Below, piece after piece: positions 52,699 through 62,082 of a stretch of DNA of 64,000 nt; positions within the stretch are counted from its first letter, which is position 1; each line of letters begins with the position of its first letter. The notes under the pieces are model-generated. The model did not search any database, had not been told where the DNA came from, and was given only the letters and a program-made list of their open reading frames with translations. A program made the position numbers and the translations under genes. Origin of the DNA: an uncultured Bacteroides sp. (GTDB taxonomy: Bacteria; Bacteroidota; Bacteroidia; Chitinophagales; Chitinophagaceae); the NCBI GenBank assembly GCA_902168085.1, contig CABHOP010000039.1, forward strand, positions 1 to 64,000, written 5' to 3'.

Positions 52699-53262
52699 TT
52701 AATTAAGCGGATTTGCCGTAACAGTGAAGGTAGCATTCATACGCACCCTTGTGTTGGAATCAGGAAAATCATAAAAATGCCCCTGAAGCCTGAAAAACAT
52801 AGAATCCTGCACAAACATATCTTTCAGGTCTGTATCTACAGCTTCCATTTCTATTGTTTTCAGCCCTTTGGGTATGGCATATTTATAGGCCACCAGCCTT
52901 TCTGCAACACCGGGGGCAGATGCATATAAACGTAGTGTATCTACATAATCAAATGTTCCATTTTCGGGCTTCAACAGGTCAAGCCCTAACTTGCGTGCCT
53001 TTACACTTGTTATAAGGTCGGCTGCTGTTTCATTTTCAGCCGCAAACTGTTTTGAATTGGTAGCAATGCCCAAACTAGGTAAAAACATAGTTACACCCTG
53101 GGGTGGAAAGGGTCCGACACGAGGTATATCGGGCAGGTCTGTTTCCTCTGAATAATCTACTGTTTTCTTAATTTCCGTAAGTGTCTTTAGTTTCTTGCAT
53201 GCACTGAAAATCAACATCAAAGCAACAAATGACAATGCTAATGTCCTTCTATTATGTATCAT
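52699..53262 (-). CDS. Putative lipoprotein of unknown function
   Basis: 187 residues. The N-terminus is a lipoprotein signal (TLALSFVALMLIFSAC, lipobox IFSAC, Cys22). The mature part begins with a charged segment (KKLKTLTEIKKTVDYSEETDLPDIP) followed by an all-beta-looking domain with VTMFLPSLGIATNSKQF and FFRLQGHFYDFPDS. No family is recognised. It is transcribed towards the preceding outer-membrane gene and divergent from mtaB, with a short shared upstream region (53263-53334). Confidence 0.7.
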   Translation of the reverse strand: MIHNRRTLALSFVALMLIFSACKKLKTLTEIKKTVDYSEETDLPDIPRVGPFPPQGVTMFLPSLGIATNSKQFAAENETAADLITSVKARKLGLDLLKPENGTFDYVDTLRLYASAPGVAERLVAYKYAIPKGLKTIEMEAVDTDLKDMFVQDSMFFRLQGHFYDFPDSNTRVRMNATFTVTANPLN

Positions 53263-53319
53263 ATATCCAAATTTACAATTATGACGACTAATATCAAAAA
53301 GTAATTATCACGTTTTCAG

Positions 53320-53327
53320 TAACTTTG
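53320..53327 (+). promoter_or_regulatory. TAnnTTTG -7 element of mtaB
   Basis: TAACTTTG, perfect consensus, seven bases before the ATG at 53335. Like purB, this allows almost no 5' leader. The stretch CTTTGCGCCC is shared with purB. Confidence 0.6.
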
Positions 53328-53334
53328 CGCCCTT

Positions 53335-54609
53335 ATGCAGCAATCGAAGACGGTAGCATTTCATACACTGGGCTGTAAGCTGAATTATTCTGAAACCTCC
53401 ACACTCAGCAGGATGCTGGAGGCTGATGGTTTTGTGAAAAAGGAATTTGAAGATGTGGCAGACGTGTATGTCATCAACACCTGCTCCGTAACCGAGAATG
53501 CCGATAAAGAATGCCGGCAGTTGGTACGCCGCATCCAGCGCCGTGCACCGGAATCTATGGTTGTTATCACCGGCTGTTATGCCCAGTTGAAGCCCTCAGA
53601 AATTGCCGGTATAGAAGGTGTAGACCTGGTATTGGGTGCCGCTGAAAAGTTCAATATCACCAAGCACCTGCAAGACCTTACCAAAAGTACTACAGCAAAA
53701 ATACATTCGTGCGATATAGAAGATGTGAATGGTTTTAACAGCTCCTACTCTATCAACGACCGTACCCGCACCTTTCTGAAAGTGCAGGATGGTTGCGATT
53801 ACAGCTGCAGCTTTTGCACCATACCACTGGCACGCGGCCATAGCCGTAGCGACAGTATTGATGGGGTATTGAAAAATGTAAATGAACTGGCTGCCTCAGG
53901 CACCAAAGAAATAGTACTTACCGGCATTAACCTGGGTGATTTTGGAAAGGGCAATGAAGGCGGCAAAAAGATAGACACTACTTTTTATGACCTGGTGCAG
54001 GAGCTGGATAAAGTAGATGGTATAGAACGTTACCGTATATCATCTATAGAGCCCAACCTGCTTAGTAATGAGATTATAGAATTTGTTGCAAGCTCTAAAA
54101 AGTTTATGCCGCACTTCCACATACCATTGCAAAGTGGCAGCAATAAAATATTGGGCCTGATGCGCCGCAGGTATCGCCGGGAGCTATATGCAGACAGGGT
54201 TGCTACCATCAAGCAGTTGATGCCGCATTGCTGTATAGGCGTTGATGTAATTGTCGGGTTCCCATCAGAAAGTGATGAGGATTTTAAAGATACTTTCAAC
54301 TTCCTGCACGAACTGGATATATCTTACCTGCATGTATTTACTTATTCGGAAAGGGCCAATACACTGGCTTTAGATATCAACCCGGTTGTTCCTATACACA
54401 TCAGGCAAGAACGCAACAAGGTATTACGTAACCTTTCTTATCAAAAACTGCAATACTTTAGTGAGCAACACCGCGGCCAAAATCGCAAAGTGTTGTTTGA
54501 AAGTGCAGAGAAGAACGGCATGATGGAAGGATATACAGATAACTATATTAAGGTTCAAACACCATTCAGGGAAGAATGGGTAAATCAATTAGTAGACTGG
54601 ACTATCTAA
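53335..54609 (+). CDS. mtaB: tRNA threonylcarbamoyladenosine methylthiotransferase (MtaB type)
   Basis: 424 residues, a radical-SAM methylthiotransferase that adds the methylthio group to t6A37 of tRNA decoding ANN codons (ms2t6A). N-terminal UPF0004 domain has the three cluster cysteines at 14 (HTLGCKLNYSE), 50 (INTCSV) and 81 (ITGCYAQ); the radical SAM cluster GCDYSCSFC holds Cys154, 158 and 161. The start HTLGCKLN favours the MtaB rather than MiaB or RimO branch, and the TRAM domain at the end appears short (NRKVLFESAEKNGMMEGYTDNYIKVQ). A tRNA-Lys gene lies 43 bases downstream; tRNA-Lys(UUU) and related ANN tRNAs are known substrates of this enzyme type, though the neighbour here has anticodon CTT. 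Confidence 0.92.
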   Translation: MQQSKTVAFHTLGCKLNYSETSTLSRMLEADGFVKKEFEDVADVYVINTCSVTENADKECRQLVRRIQRRAPESMVVITGCYAQLKPSEIAGIEGVDLVLGAAEKFNITKHLQDLTKSTTAKIHSCDIEDVNGFNSSYSINDRTRTFLKVQDGCDYSCSFCTIPLARGHSRSDSIDGVLKNVNELAASGTKEIVLTGINLGDFGKGNEGGKKIDTTFYDLVQELDKVDGIERYRISSIEPNLLSNEIIEFVASSKKFMPHFHIPLQSGSNKILGLMRRRYRRELYADRVATIKQLMPHCCIGVDVIVGFPSESDEDFKDTFNFLHELDISYLHVFTYSERANTLALDINPVVPIHIRQERNKVLRNLSYQKLQYFSEQHRGQNRKVLFESAEKNGMMEGYTDNYIKVQTPFREEWVNQLVDWTI

Positions 54610-54625
54610 TACGCTGTAGAACACT

Positions 54626-54633
54626 TATATTTG
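54626..54633 (+). promoter_or_regulatory. TAnnTTTG -7 element of the tRNA gene
   Basis: TATATTTG, perfect consensus, 20 bases before the first base of tRNA-Lys. It lies shortly after the mtaB stop, so the tRNA has its own promoter. Confidence 0.55.
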
Positions 54634-54652
54634 TTGCCGCTCACGGCATAAT

Positions 54653-54725
<73 letters not shown>

Positions 54726-54732
54726 CATATAG

Positions 54733-54773
54733 TAAAGGGTTTTAAGGCAACACCTTAAAATCCTTTATTTTTT
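54733..54773 (+). terminator. Terminator of tRNA-Lys
   Basis: Left arm 54733-54747 (TAAAGGGTTTTAAGG) pairs with 54753-54767 over a 5-base loop, 15 pairs with one G-T wobble, followed by TTTTTT. The 248 bases from 54774 to the exosortase gene contain no gene that I can support. Confidence 0.85.
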
Positions 54774-55021
54774 CACACAATGCCCTCACAAATCTGAACT
54801 GAAAATAAATACCACATTAAATAATATTTCGGTTGAATTATAGCATGTTTTCCAGGTACATTTTGCAATTACTATTACTCATCATGCAGATTACAGAATA
54901 TCTCATTTATCATTTACACCTTAAACGTAAAACAAGAGTAACTATTGCAATATGTTGCGCGAATTGTTGAGCTTGCTATGGGCGAAGCGCTAATAACTAT
55001 AGGCACGAGATAAAAGACACA

Positions 55022-55681
55022 TCAATTACTATTGGTTGGCGGGCGAGTACTATCACTTCCTATCTGTCGCAGCTCGCCAGCATAATCAATGGATTTGACT
55101 ATCATTAAGAATATAGCTGCATAGGCAACGATATTAAATAATAAGTGATGATCAATAGTCTGCCGCCCATATCGAGTATATATAATAGCCAATCCTGCAA
55201 TCCGAATGACATTTAATAGCATTATAACAACTGAACCAATCGTTATGTATGTTAGTTTCATCTTCAAAGTCCAGGGAAATGCTAGCACAAACGCCCACCA
55301 AAAACTTATAAGCCCAATACCAGCACATGAAACCCCTACATGAACACTTATCCCATTGCTCACCTGCAGTATATAACCTGAAACATGACATGTATATCCC
55401 AAACCATTTACGATATAATAGGCTGCGTGTACCAGCATCCTCCTAAGCCCGCTAACATAGTTAAAATGCTCTTTGATAAAGGGGATATAATAGCCGCCTG
55501 GTGCTGCTAAAGCAATGACGGCATAGCTGAACCCATAAAATAACATAAAGTAAAGCAGGAACTTCAAAACAAAGAGGCGGATGCTCTTATCAGGCCTCCC
55601 AAAAGCAGGTATCATAAATCGGTTTACCGGGGTGTTTATTATAACGGGAAGAGCGTTAACCCTTCCCGTCTGTTTATGCAT
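55022..55681 (-). CDS. Exosortase/archaeosortase family transpeptidase
   Basis: 219 residues, about six to eight membrane helices. The catalytic triad of the exosortase family is present: Cys119 in HVGVSCAGIGL, Arg160 in LLNVIRIAGLA, and His178 or His179 in TIDHHLLFN. These enzymes cleave and sort proteins carrying C-terminal PEP-CTERM-like signals at the cytoplasmic membrane. The adjoining gene encodes a 64-residue peptide with a matching PID-CTERM tail, and its stop lies one base upstream of this ATG, so the pair is one operon. The subtype (XrtF, XrtN or other) cannot be told without a search. Start MHKQTGRVNA is the first ATG of the frame; a later start at residue 23 (MIPAFGRP) is possible. 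Confidence 0.85.
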   Translation of the reverse strand: MHKQTGRVNALPVIINTPVNRFMIPAFGRPDKSIRLFVLKFLLYFMLFYGFSYAVIALAAPGGYYIPFIKEHFNYVSGLRRMLVHAAYYIVNGLGYTCHVSGYILQVSNGISVHVGVSCAGIGLISFWWAFVLAFPWTLKMKLTYITIGSVVIMLLNVIRIAGLAIIYTRYGRQTIDHHLLFNIVAYAAIFLMIVKSIDYAGELRQIGSDSTRPPTNSN

Positions 55682-55682
55682 C

Positions 55683-55877
55683 TTATTTATTCTTCAGTTT
55701 ACTTTTCATCTTTTTAGCTCCGTAAGCTATTGCCGCAGCAGCTAGTACAGTTACACCACCATCAATGGGTACGTCTTCTACATCTTCTTCAAAACCTGGA
55801 GGCTGAGCCAGCAGGCATAAGGGCGATAAAAGTAACACAGCAAGTATACAGGTTTTTATTTTTCTCAAATGGTTCAT
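55683..55877 (-). CDS. Small PID-CTERM sorting-signal protein
   Basis: 64 residues. A signal peptide (IKTCILAVLLLSPLCLLAQ) is followed by a short acidic stretch (PGFEEDVEDV), then VPIDGG (residues 36-41), a hydrophobic helix TVLAAAAIAYGA (43-54) and the basic end KKMKSKLKNK. Motif, helix and basic tail in this order are the PID-CTERM form of exosortase sorting signals, and the mature part between signal peptide and tail is only about 10 residues. Such minimal targets occur next to exosortases in Bacteroidota. It lies one base upstream of the exosortase and 36 bases after the giant repeat protein on the same strand, so all three are probably one transcript. Confidence 0.8.
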   Translation of the reverse strand: MNHLRKIKTCILAVLLLSPLCLLAQPPGFEEDVEDVPIDGGVTVLAAAAIAYGAKKMKSKLKNK

Positions 55878-55913
55878 CTTAAATGTTTTTTATTGCGTGA
55901 AGCATCTATTGTC

Positions 55914-58900
55914 CTATCGGTTAATAGTGATTTTGCTAATCCATGTTTCCCTGCCATTGCTCACCTTCACGGTATAAATACCTGTTGGTGTATTAGGGTT
56001 CATAACAACGGTATGATGGCCTGCGCCGTTACCATGATAGATGGCAGAGGCGTGTACCAACTGGCCAATGGTATTGTAAATAGTAACATCATATTGCCCT
56101 TCCGCCATAGAATTCAACTTGATATTAAAGCGGCTATCATCAGCAGGGTTAGGGTATATTACAAAGCTTGATGCCAGCTTTTGTTTCGCAGCTACCGATG
56201 TAGTATTGCGCTCGAATACAATCATAAACCTATCAATGGCTGAAGAACCATTGCCGGTAGCATATGTAAACGGATACAGAGTAGTGTCATCTGCCTTTAT
56301 GGTATGTACTATATTCAGGTGTTTATCTACCAATGATGCCTGCAGAGATGCTTCAAAGTTATTGGCATCAAACCTCAATTGGTAGTTGCCATTGGTATCC
56401 AGTTTCCAGTTGCGAAGGTGAACGGTATCTTTCACCTTAACTGAAGGCAGTCCTGAAATACTAAGCATATGCGTAGTATCATGATAGATAGCAAGGTTCT
56501 CATCTACGTTGGTCAGCTTAGCGGCATCTTCCCTTGCTATGCCTTTTGCAAAACTGCTATCGAATACTACCTTAACTCCATCGGCAGACTTAGGCTCACC
56601 TGCACGAAACAACTGCACATACATTTCTTCCCTCGTATTCTTAAACACACTCGTAAGATTGGTAGCTTTATTCGCTTCTGTAAATGTTATGGATGGGCTA
56701 CTACCCGATGTTACCACAAATATGGACTGATATGGCTGTATAAACGCATCTACATCTGAAGACGCATTGCTGGACCCCGTAATGCTGTTGTAAGAAACAT
56801 AAGCTCCAAAACCATTAGCACCTGCCAATTGCGGATCCCACACATGGTAGGTAGCTTCCAGGTCGTTTGTGGTAAGCGCATTCCAGTCTACAGGGGCTAT
56901 ATATGGATTGCCTATCAGTGAGTAATTGCCAATCGTATTGCCTAATACAGGCGTACTTCCAGCACCTGTTGTGTTATAAGTTACCGATCCTACCCTTATA
57001 GCACCCACGGCTCGCAATACTGTATTGGTAGGCGTAGGTGTGTTTGTAGAAAGATCTACCGTACGGTCGCCACGTATCATCATACGATAGCCCTCGCCAT
57101 TTGTGAGCATATTCACATTGGTATTGGGTGCGTTTACCCACAATTGCGTAGCACTGTTGAAAGTGTACATAGATGCATTACCGGTACGTGTAGCATCAAA
57201 GCCATTAGCGCCGGTGTTTGAACCTGTTATATGCGTTCCCAAACCGGGGGCATTGCTACCGCCTTCCTGCCAGTTATCATATACCGAGGTAGTAGTAGTT
57301 ACACCGGGAGTAAGGAAACGATAGGCACGTTTGGCAGGAATAAAGCGTTCAGCCGTTACATTGCCCGATATGCTACCTGAAACAACGGGATTGATAATTG
57401 CGGTATTGGCAATAGAGCTTGATTTCAATGCCAGGTTATCACTAGTAGTCAGCACACCATCGGTAAGCGTAAGCGTGCTTGTAATATCTACCTGCGCATC
57501 ACCGGCAATAATAGCACCGTTACTGTTATCCAGTTCCAGGTTGCTGTAGATACCATTACCGTTTATAGCCTGCATATCTGTACCTACAAGCGCCAGTGTA
57601 CCTGCACCTGTGATGGTGGCATCATTGGTAATGATACCGGTAACAGAAAGCGCATCGCTACTATTAATAGTAAGCGTACGGCCTGCATCCATTGTAAGGT
57701 CGCTTAGATCATTATTACTGCTGATGGTTGGCTCATTGGTAACACCCGTTGCAGGGATGTAGGCAAAATCGCCCGTACCGGGTACATTATTAACATCCCA
57801 GTTGCTGCTGGTATTCCAATCTGTGCTGGTAGCGCCTGTCCATGTAAAGCCTTCACTATGGTTGGCCAGTGATAATGCTTGTGATGAACCGTTTTGTGTA
57901 CTGGTCATGGTACTGCTATTAGCACCCGGTTGGAAGTCGATACCACTACCTGAAAAGTAGCCACCTGTTACAATCTTATTATTACGAACAGATATCGTAG
58001 TCAATGCGCTGCTAGCTGTACCGTTACCTGTTAAGTACGCCCATTTGTAAAAACCGGTGCTTGAAGGCGACAGGTTGCCATTATATTTGGCCACAAATTG
58101 TGCAGTGGACGTTGCGGCAGTCAAGCCAGTCAGATTATTTGTATTGCTACTAGGGTCCACATCAAAAGTCATAGAGGTAGTAGCGTTGGTATATCCTGCT
58201 ATGTATACATTACCACTTTTATCAACACTCAGTGCGTTTAAAATATCTGCATAGTCAGTTCCCATAGTGAAGGCCCATTTATAAAAAGAAGTGCTGGTAG
58301 GGTCCAGCTTCCCATCATATTTACCCACAAACAAATCATAACTATTGCCACCAGCATTGAACAAATTTACATTATTAGTATTGCTGCTGGGGTCGGCATC
58401 TACGGGATTACTGGTTGAGCCTTGCAGTGTACTTGCTATATAAACATTACTGCTGCCGTCTACACCTATAGAGCCCATTACATCACTACCAACAGAACCC
58501 ATGGTAAAGGCCCATTTGTAGAAAGAAGTATTAGACGGATCCAGGTTGCCATCGTATTTGGCCATATAAAGATCCGAGCCATTGGTACCGGTAGCACCTG
58601 TCACATTATTAGTATTGCTGCTAGGATCTGCATCTATATTAGTAGCAGTAGTGCCTACTATCTGCCCACCTACATATACATTACCACTGCCATCTACAGC
58701 TATGCTTTTTATATAGTCTGTACTTGTGCCGCCCACCGTAAAAGCCCATTTATAAAACGAGGTATTTGTAGGATCGAGCGTTGCATCATATTTAGCCACA
58801 AACTGGTCTTGGCTGGAGGTGGCATTTGCACCATGAACATAATTGGTATTACTACTAGGGTCCGCATCTATATCAGTAGCGGTGTTGCCAACTATGCTTC

Positions 58901-61154
58901 CTCCTATGTATAGATTACCACTACCATCCAATGTTATGGCGTATATACGATCAAGAGAAGCACCACCTATACTAAACGCCCATTTATAAAAAGATGTGTT
59001 AGAAGGCAATAGGTTACCATCATATTTTGCTATAAGCATTTCCTGGGCCGAACCCAAACTGCTCACATTATTGGTATTACTGCTGGGGTCCGCATCTATA
59101 GGAGCCGTATTGTTGAAATATGCCCCAACATATACATTGCCGGTAGCATCTACTGCTATACCACCCATACCATCAATGTTGGGGGCGCCGAGACCGAATG
59201 CCCATAACAGAGTGCCGGAAGCATTGTATTTAGATACATACATATCTGCGCCTCCACCATTCGAACGCAAGGTTACAGCGTTAGCACCGCTGCCTAACAC
59301 CATGACACCGGCGAAATTGCCGGCTGCATATATATTACCTGCTGCATCTATAGCTGTTGCCGTTACGTCTGGAGATGAAGTACCATTACCTGCCTGTATA
59401 GCTGCCCTGTAAAAACTGGTAGATGATGGCGTAGTGGTAGCATCGTATATCATAGCCACAATGTCAGCACTCGAAAGGCAGACGATGTTATTAGTATTGC
59501 TGCTAGGATCAACATCTATAGTAGTCGAGCCTGCCGTACCCGACGTATAGAGACGGGCACTACTTACAGCAATACTATTTAATTGTTCTGTACCTGTACC
59601 ACCCATTGTAAATGCCCATTGATAGAAGGAAGTACTGGTTGGTAATAAGGTACCGTCATACTTCGCCATATACATATCGGCACTGCTAGTGGTACTTGCC
59701 CCCGTCACATTATTGGTACCGCTGCTGGGGTCAGCATCTACCGTAGTACTTGTAGTACCTGTGATATAACCTGCTACATGAACCCCACCACTACCGTCTA
59801 CAGCAATGCCGGTCAGTTGTTCTCCATTAACACCGCCGGTAGTAAAGGCCCATTTATAAAAGGAGGTATTGGCGGGGTCTAATGTGCCGTCGTACTTAGC
59901 TGCAAAATGATCGAGACTGCTGGTGGCAGTTGCACCGGTTACGTTGTTGGTATTACTACTTGGGTCGGCATCTATACTGGTACCGGTAGTACCGGTTATG
60001 CTACCCGCCACATATACATTGCTGCTACCATCTATAGTTATGTTATTCAGCACATCTGCACCCGTACCACCTGTTGTAAACGCCCATTTATAAAATGAGG
60101 TGTTAGAAGGGTCTAATGTACCATCATATTTTGCTACAAAGTGATCGTTGCTGCTGGTGACTGTTGCCCCCGTTACATTGGTAGTGTTACTACTAGGGTC
60201 GGCATCTATATTGGTACTCGTGGTACCGGTTATAAAGCCTGCCGCATAAACATTGCCGCTACCATCTACTACTATACTATTAATGATGTCAGATGCGGTG
60301 CCACCAGTAGTAAATGCCCACTGGTAAAATGAAGTACTGGCAGGTGTCAACGTACCATCATACTTTGCTATAAAGTGATCATTATTATTAGTAGCTGTTC
60401 TACCGGTTACGTTGTTGGTATTGCTGCTGGGGTCGGCATCTATATTGGTACCGGTAGTACCGGTGATATAACCGCCGATATATAAATTGCCGCTACCATC
60501 TACCGCTATGCTGTTTATCGCATCATTACCCACACCGCCTGTAGTAAAAGCCCATTTATAGAATGAAGTGCTAGAGGGAGTCAATGTTCCATCATACTTA
60601 GCTACAAATTGATCGAAAGCACTGGTGGCCGTTGCCCCTGTCACAGTATTGGTATTGCTGCTGGGGTCAGCATCTACAGTGGTACTGGTAGTACCGGTTA
60701 TATAACCCACTATAAAAACATTGCCGCTGCCATCTACAGCTATGCCGTTTAGCTGGTCAGCATTGGCATCCCCTACACCAAAAGCCCATACTAGTCCACC
60801 TGTGCTATTATACTTGGCAATATACATATCCGTACTGCCTTTGCTTACTAGTACATAATCGGTACTGGCCCCGCTATTATCCGGATTAAATTCGCCCTGA
60901 AAAGACCCGGCAACGTACATATTGCCGGAGGCATCGTAGGCTATACTGCGGCCATCATCGGCACCGCCGCTGCCTGTACCCTTCTGCAGCCAGTTGACTG
61001 TCGGGAAAGTTTGCGCATACACTTGCTGCGTTGCCCCCAGAGATAATAATGCAAGCAAAAGCTTTTTAAAGTTTTTGTTTATGGCTCTGTCTGTTTTCGG
61101 AATAAAAAACGACAAAGCCTTACTCCTGCCGAAGCAGAATAATTCTTTCCTCAT
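55914..61154 (-). CDS. Giant secreted repeat protein (SBBP-like beta-propeller) with T9SS type A tail
   Basis: 1746 residues. Long signal region (basic, 28 residues, then KKLLLALLSLGATQQVYAQ). Residues about 70-1080 are tandem units of about 78 residues, each containing AVDGSGNVYVAG-type blade segments, a DADPSSNTNNVTG motif (11 copies counted, for example near the start as TTVDADPSSNTNTVTG) and SFYKWAFTTGG. This is the SBBP-like pattern of beta-propeller blades. From about residue 1110 there is a different region (GFTWTGATSTDWNTSSNWDVNNVP) with adhesin-like beta strands, and the last 75 residues (FVIYPNPADDSRFNIKL, YDVTIYNTIGQLV, PTGIYTVKVSNGRETWISKITINR) are a T9SS type A sorting domain. 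Surface or extracellular. First gene of a minus-strand set with the PID-CTERM peptide and exosortase. Confidence 0.88.
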   Translation of the reverse strand: MRKELFCFGRSKALSFFIPKTDRAINKNFKKLLLALLSLGATQQVYAQTFPTVNWLQKGTGSGGADDGRSIAYDASGNMYVAGSFQGEFNPDNSGASTDYVLVSKGSTDMYIAKYNSTGGLVWAFGVGDANADQLNGIAVDGSGNVFIVGYITGTTSTTVDADPSSNTNTVTGATATSAFDQFVAKYDGTLTPSSTSFYKWAFTTGGVGNDAINSIAVDGSGNLYIGGYITGTTGTNIDADPSSNTNNVTGRTATNNNDHFIAKYDGTLTPASTSFYQWAFTTGGTASDIINSIVVDGSGNVYAAGFITGTTSTNIDADPSSNTTNVTGATVTSSNDHFVAKYDGTLDPSNTSFYKWAFTTGGTGADVLNNITIDGSSNVYVAGSITGTTGTSIDADPSSNTNNVTGATATSSLDHFAAKYDGTLDPANTSFYKWAFTTGGVNGEQLTGIAVDGSGGVHVAGYITGTTSTTVDADPSSGTNNVTGASTTSSADMYMAKYDGTLLPTSTSFYQWAFTMGGTGTEQLNSIAVSSARLYTSGTAGSTTIDVDPSSNTNNIVCLSSADIVAMIYDATTTPSSTSFYRAAIQAGNGTSSPDVTATAIDAAGNIYAAGNFAGVMVLGSGANAVTLRSNGGGADMYVSKYNASGTLLWAFGLGAPNIDGMGGIAVDATGNVYVGAYFNNTAPIDADPSSNTNNVSSLGSAQEMLIAKYDGNLLPSNTSFYKWAFSIGGASLDRIYAITLDGSGNLYIGGSIVGNTATDIDADPSSNTNYVHGANATSSQDQFVAKYDATLDPTNTSFYKWAFTVGGTSTDYIKSIAVDGSGNVYVGGQIVGTTATNIDADPSSNTNNVTGATGTNGSDLYMAKYDGNLDPSNTSFYKWAFTMGSVGSDVMGSIGVDGSSNVYIASTLQGSTSNPVDADPSSNTNNVNLFNAGGNSYDLFVGKYDGKLDPTSTSFYKWAFTMGTDYADILNALSVDKSGNVYIAGYTNATTSMTFDVDPSSNTNNLTGLTAATSTAQFVAKYNGNLSPSSTGFYKWAYLTGNGTASSALTTISVRNNKIVTGGYFSGSGIDFQPGANSSTMTSTQNGSSQALSLANHSEGFTWTGATSTDWNTSSNWDVNNVPGTGDFAYIPATGVTNEPTISSNNDLSDLTMDAGRTLTINSSDALSVTGIITNDATITGAGTLALVGTDMQAINGNGIYSNLELDNSNGAIIAGDAQVDITSTLTLTDGVLTTSDNLALKSSSIANTAIINPVVSGSISGNVTAERFIPAKRAYRFLTPGVTTTTSVYDNWQEGGSNAPGLGTHITGSNTGANGFDATRTGNASMYTFNSATQLWVNAPNTNVNMLTNGEGYRMMIRGDRTVDLSTNTPTPTNTVLRAVGAIRVGSVTYNTTGAGSTPVLGNTIGNYSLIGNPYIAPVDWNALTTNDLEATYHVWDPQLAGANGFGAYVSYNSITGSSNASSDVDAFIQPYQSIFVVTSGSSPSITFTEANKATNLTSVFKNTREEMYVQLFRAGEPKSADGVKVVFDSSFAKGIAREDAAKLTNVDENLAIYHDTTHMLSISGLPSVKVKDTVHLRNWKLDTNGNYQLRFDANNFEASLQASLVDKHLNIVHTIKADDTTLYPFTYATGNGSSAIDRFMIVFERNTTSVAAKQKLASSFVIYPNPADDSRFNIKLNSMAEGQYDVTIYNTIGQLVHASAIYHGNGAGHHTVVMNPNTPTGIYTVKVSNGRETWISKITINR
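58060..60730 (-). repeat. Tandem DNA repeats of about 232 bp within the giant gene
   Basis: Blocks reading like CTGCTGGGGTCGGCATCT on the plus strand recur near 58388, 58618, 58852, 59083, 59500, 59725, 59955, 60190, 60425 and 60655, with a period of about 230-235 bases (one larger step at about 59083-59500). They encode the DADPSS-containing protein units. Near-identical copies make this region prone to copy-number change and to assembly error. Confidence 0.75.
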
Positions 61155-61632
61155 TTGTGTGTGTGGTTTTAAAAATTAGATATGCAAGTAAATCCTCTGT
61201 GATAGCACTGAACGAAACGTTCCTATAATAGTTTTCTCTCTCTTCATGCTTGTAGATATTGGTGGTAGAATAATAAAGTAAAGGTTAGGTCGGTTTAATA
61301 CTGTTTCCCGGAGTAAAAGTAATTACCTCAAATAAGAAATGCAATACTGCGGTTTGACATAACGATTTTATAATAAGATTGACTAGCATAAGTTGTTAGT
61401 GTTCATCTTTCAAATGCTATAGAGTGTTATAAAAAACATGATAATAGTACGATTGCTGGTTCACAGAAGTGAAATTGTACGACCATTATTGCCATAACGA
61501 ACCTTAAGGAAGTCCAATTTGCTGCATTGTTGGGTCTTAATCCATATGTTTATTTTCAATTTATTACGGTTTAAATCTCAACCCTAATCTTCTTATGGTA
61601 ACCTTAACACTTCAAGTGCTAATTTTATCGCC
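61155..61632. other. Intergenic region with no gene seen
   Basis: 478 bases between the start of the giant gene (minus) and the next plus-strand frame. It is AT-rich with scattered weak inverted words but no strong hairpin and no frame I can defend. It must contain the promoter of the giant gene, but no TAnnTTTG with good spacing was recognised. Confidence 0.4.
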
Positions 61633-61995
61633 TTGTACTCAGGCATCAAATATTCTATAGCAACCAGCAAGACGTTCTTAGTTTGGACGTTCTTCGTCAT
61701 TGCTTTGATCACCTGCCCATTAAAGAGGGCTGTAAAGGCCTATCAGGGTATACAACCTGTGAGCCAGTCATACTCCGGTCTATATACTCATTGCGTATAT
61801 ACGCGGACGAATGGCAGACAGCTCTCTATCAAAAGCGAAACGTCGAACCCTAAACCTCACCTGCAGAACATTACATTCAACAATCATAACTGGTTGACAG
61901 CCGATAAGAGGCAACTTCTTTTCTCCCGGTTCCTTTCGGTTAGCTTATCTAAAGAACTTCCGCTTTTCCTGCAATACCGGAAGATACTTGTGTGA
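61633..61995 (+). CDS. Possible small membrane-anchored protein upstream of the DoxDA gene
   Basis: 120 residues if translation starts at the TTG 61633; the frame has no ATG and opens after a stop at 61585. A hydrophobic segment TFLVWTFFVIALITCPL (about 13-29) is followed by KRAVKAYQGIQPVSQ and a soluble part with two Cys-containing words (THCVYTRTN). The composition looks protein-like rather than random and it lies 87 bases upstream of the DoxDA gene on the same strand, so a role in the same unit is plausible. No family is certain. The missing ATG makes a start-damaged pseudogene or a chance frame possible. Confidence 0.4.
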   Translation: MYSGIKYSIATSKTFLVWTFFVIALITCPLKRAVKAYQGIQPVSQSYSGLYTHCVYTRTNGRQLSIKSETSNPKPHLQNITFNNHNWLTADKRQLLFSRFLSVSLSKELPLFLQYRKILV

Positions 61996-62082
61996 TACTC
62001 TGTTTGTTTTAATAATGAGAAGCTGTTACGTGCATAGCTCATGTAACAATGCCATTTATCGATCTTTTCAATTTTTACAAAC

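Noticed and set aside
58060-60730. Regularly spaced repeats that could be taken for CRISPR
   Set aside because: The period of about 232 bp is far too long, the whole unit is repeated rather than a short repeat with unique spacers, and it is in frame within a protein.
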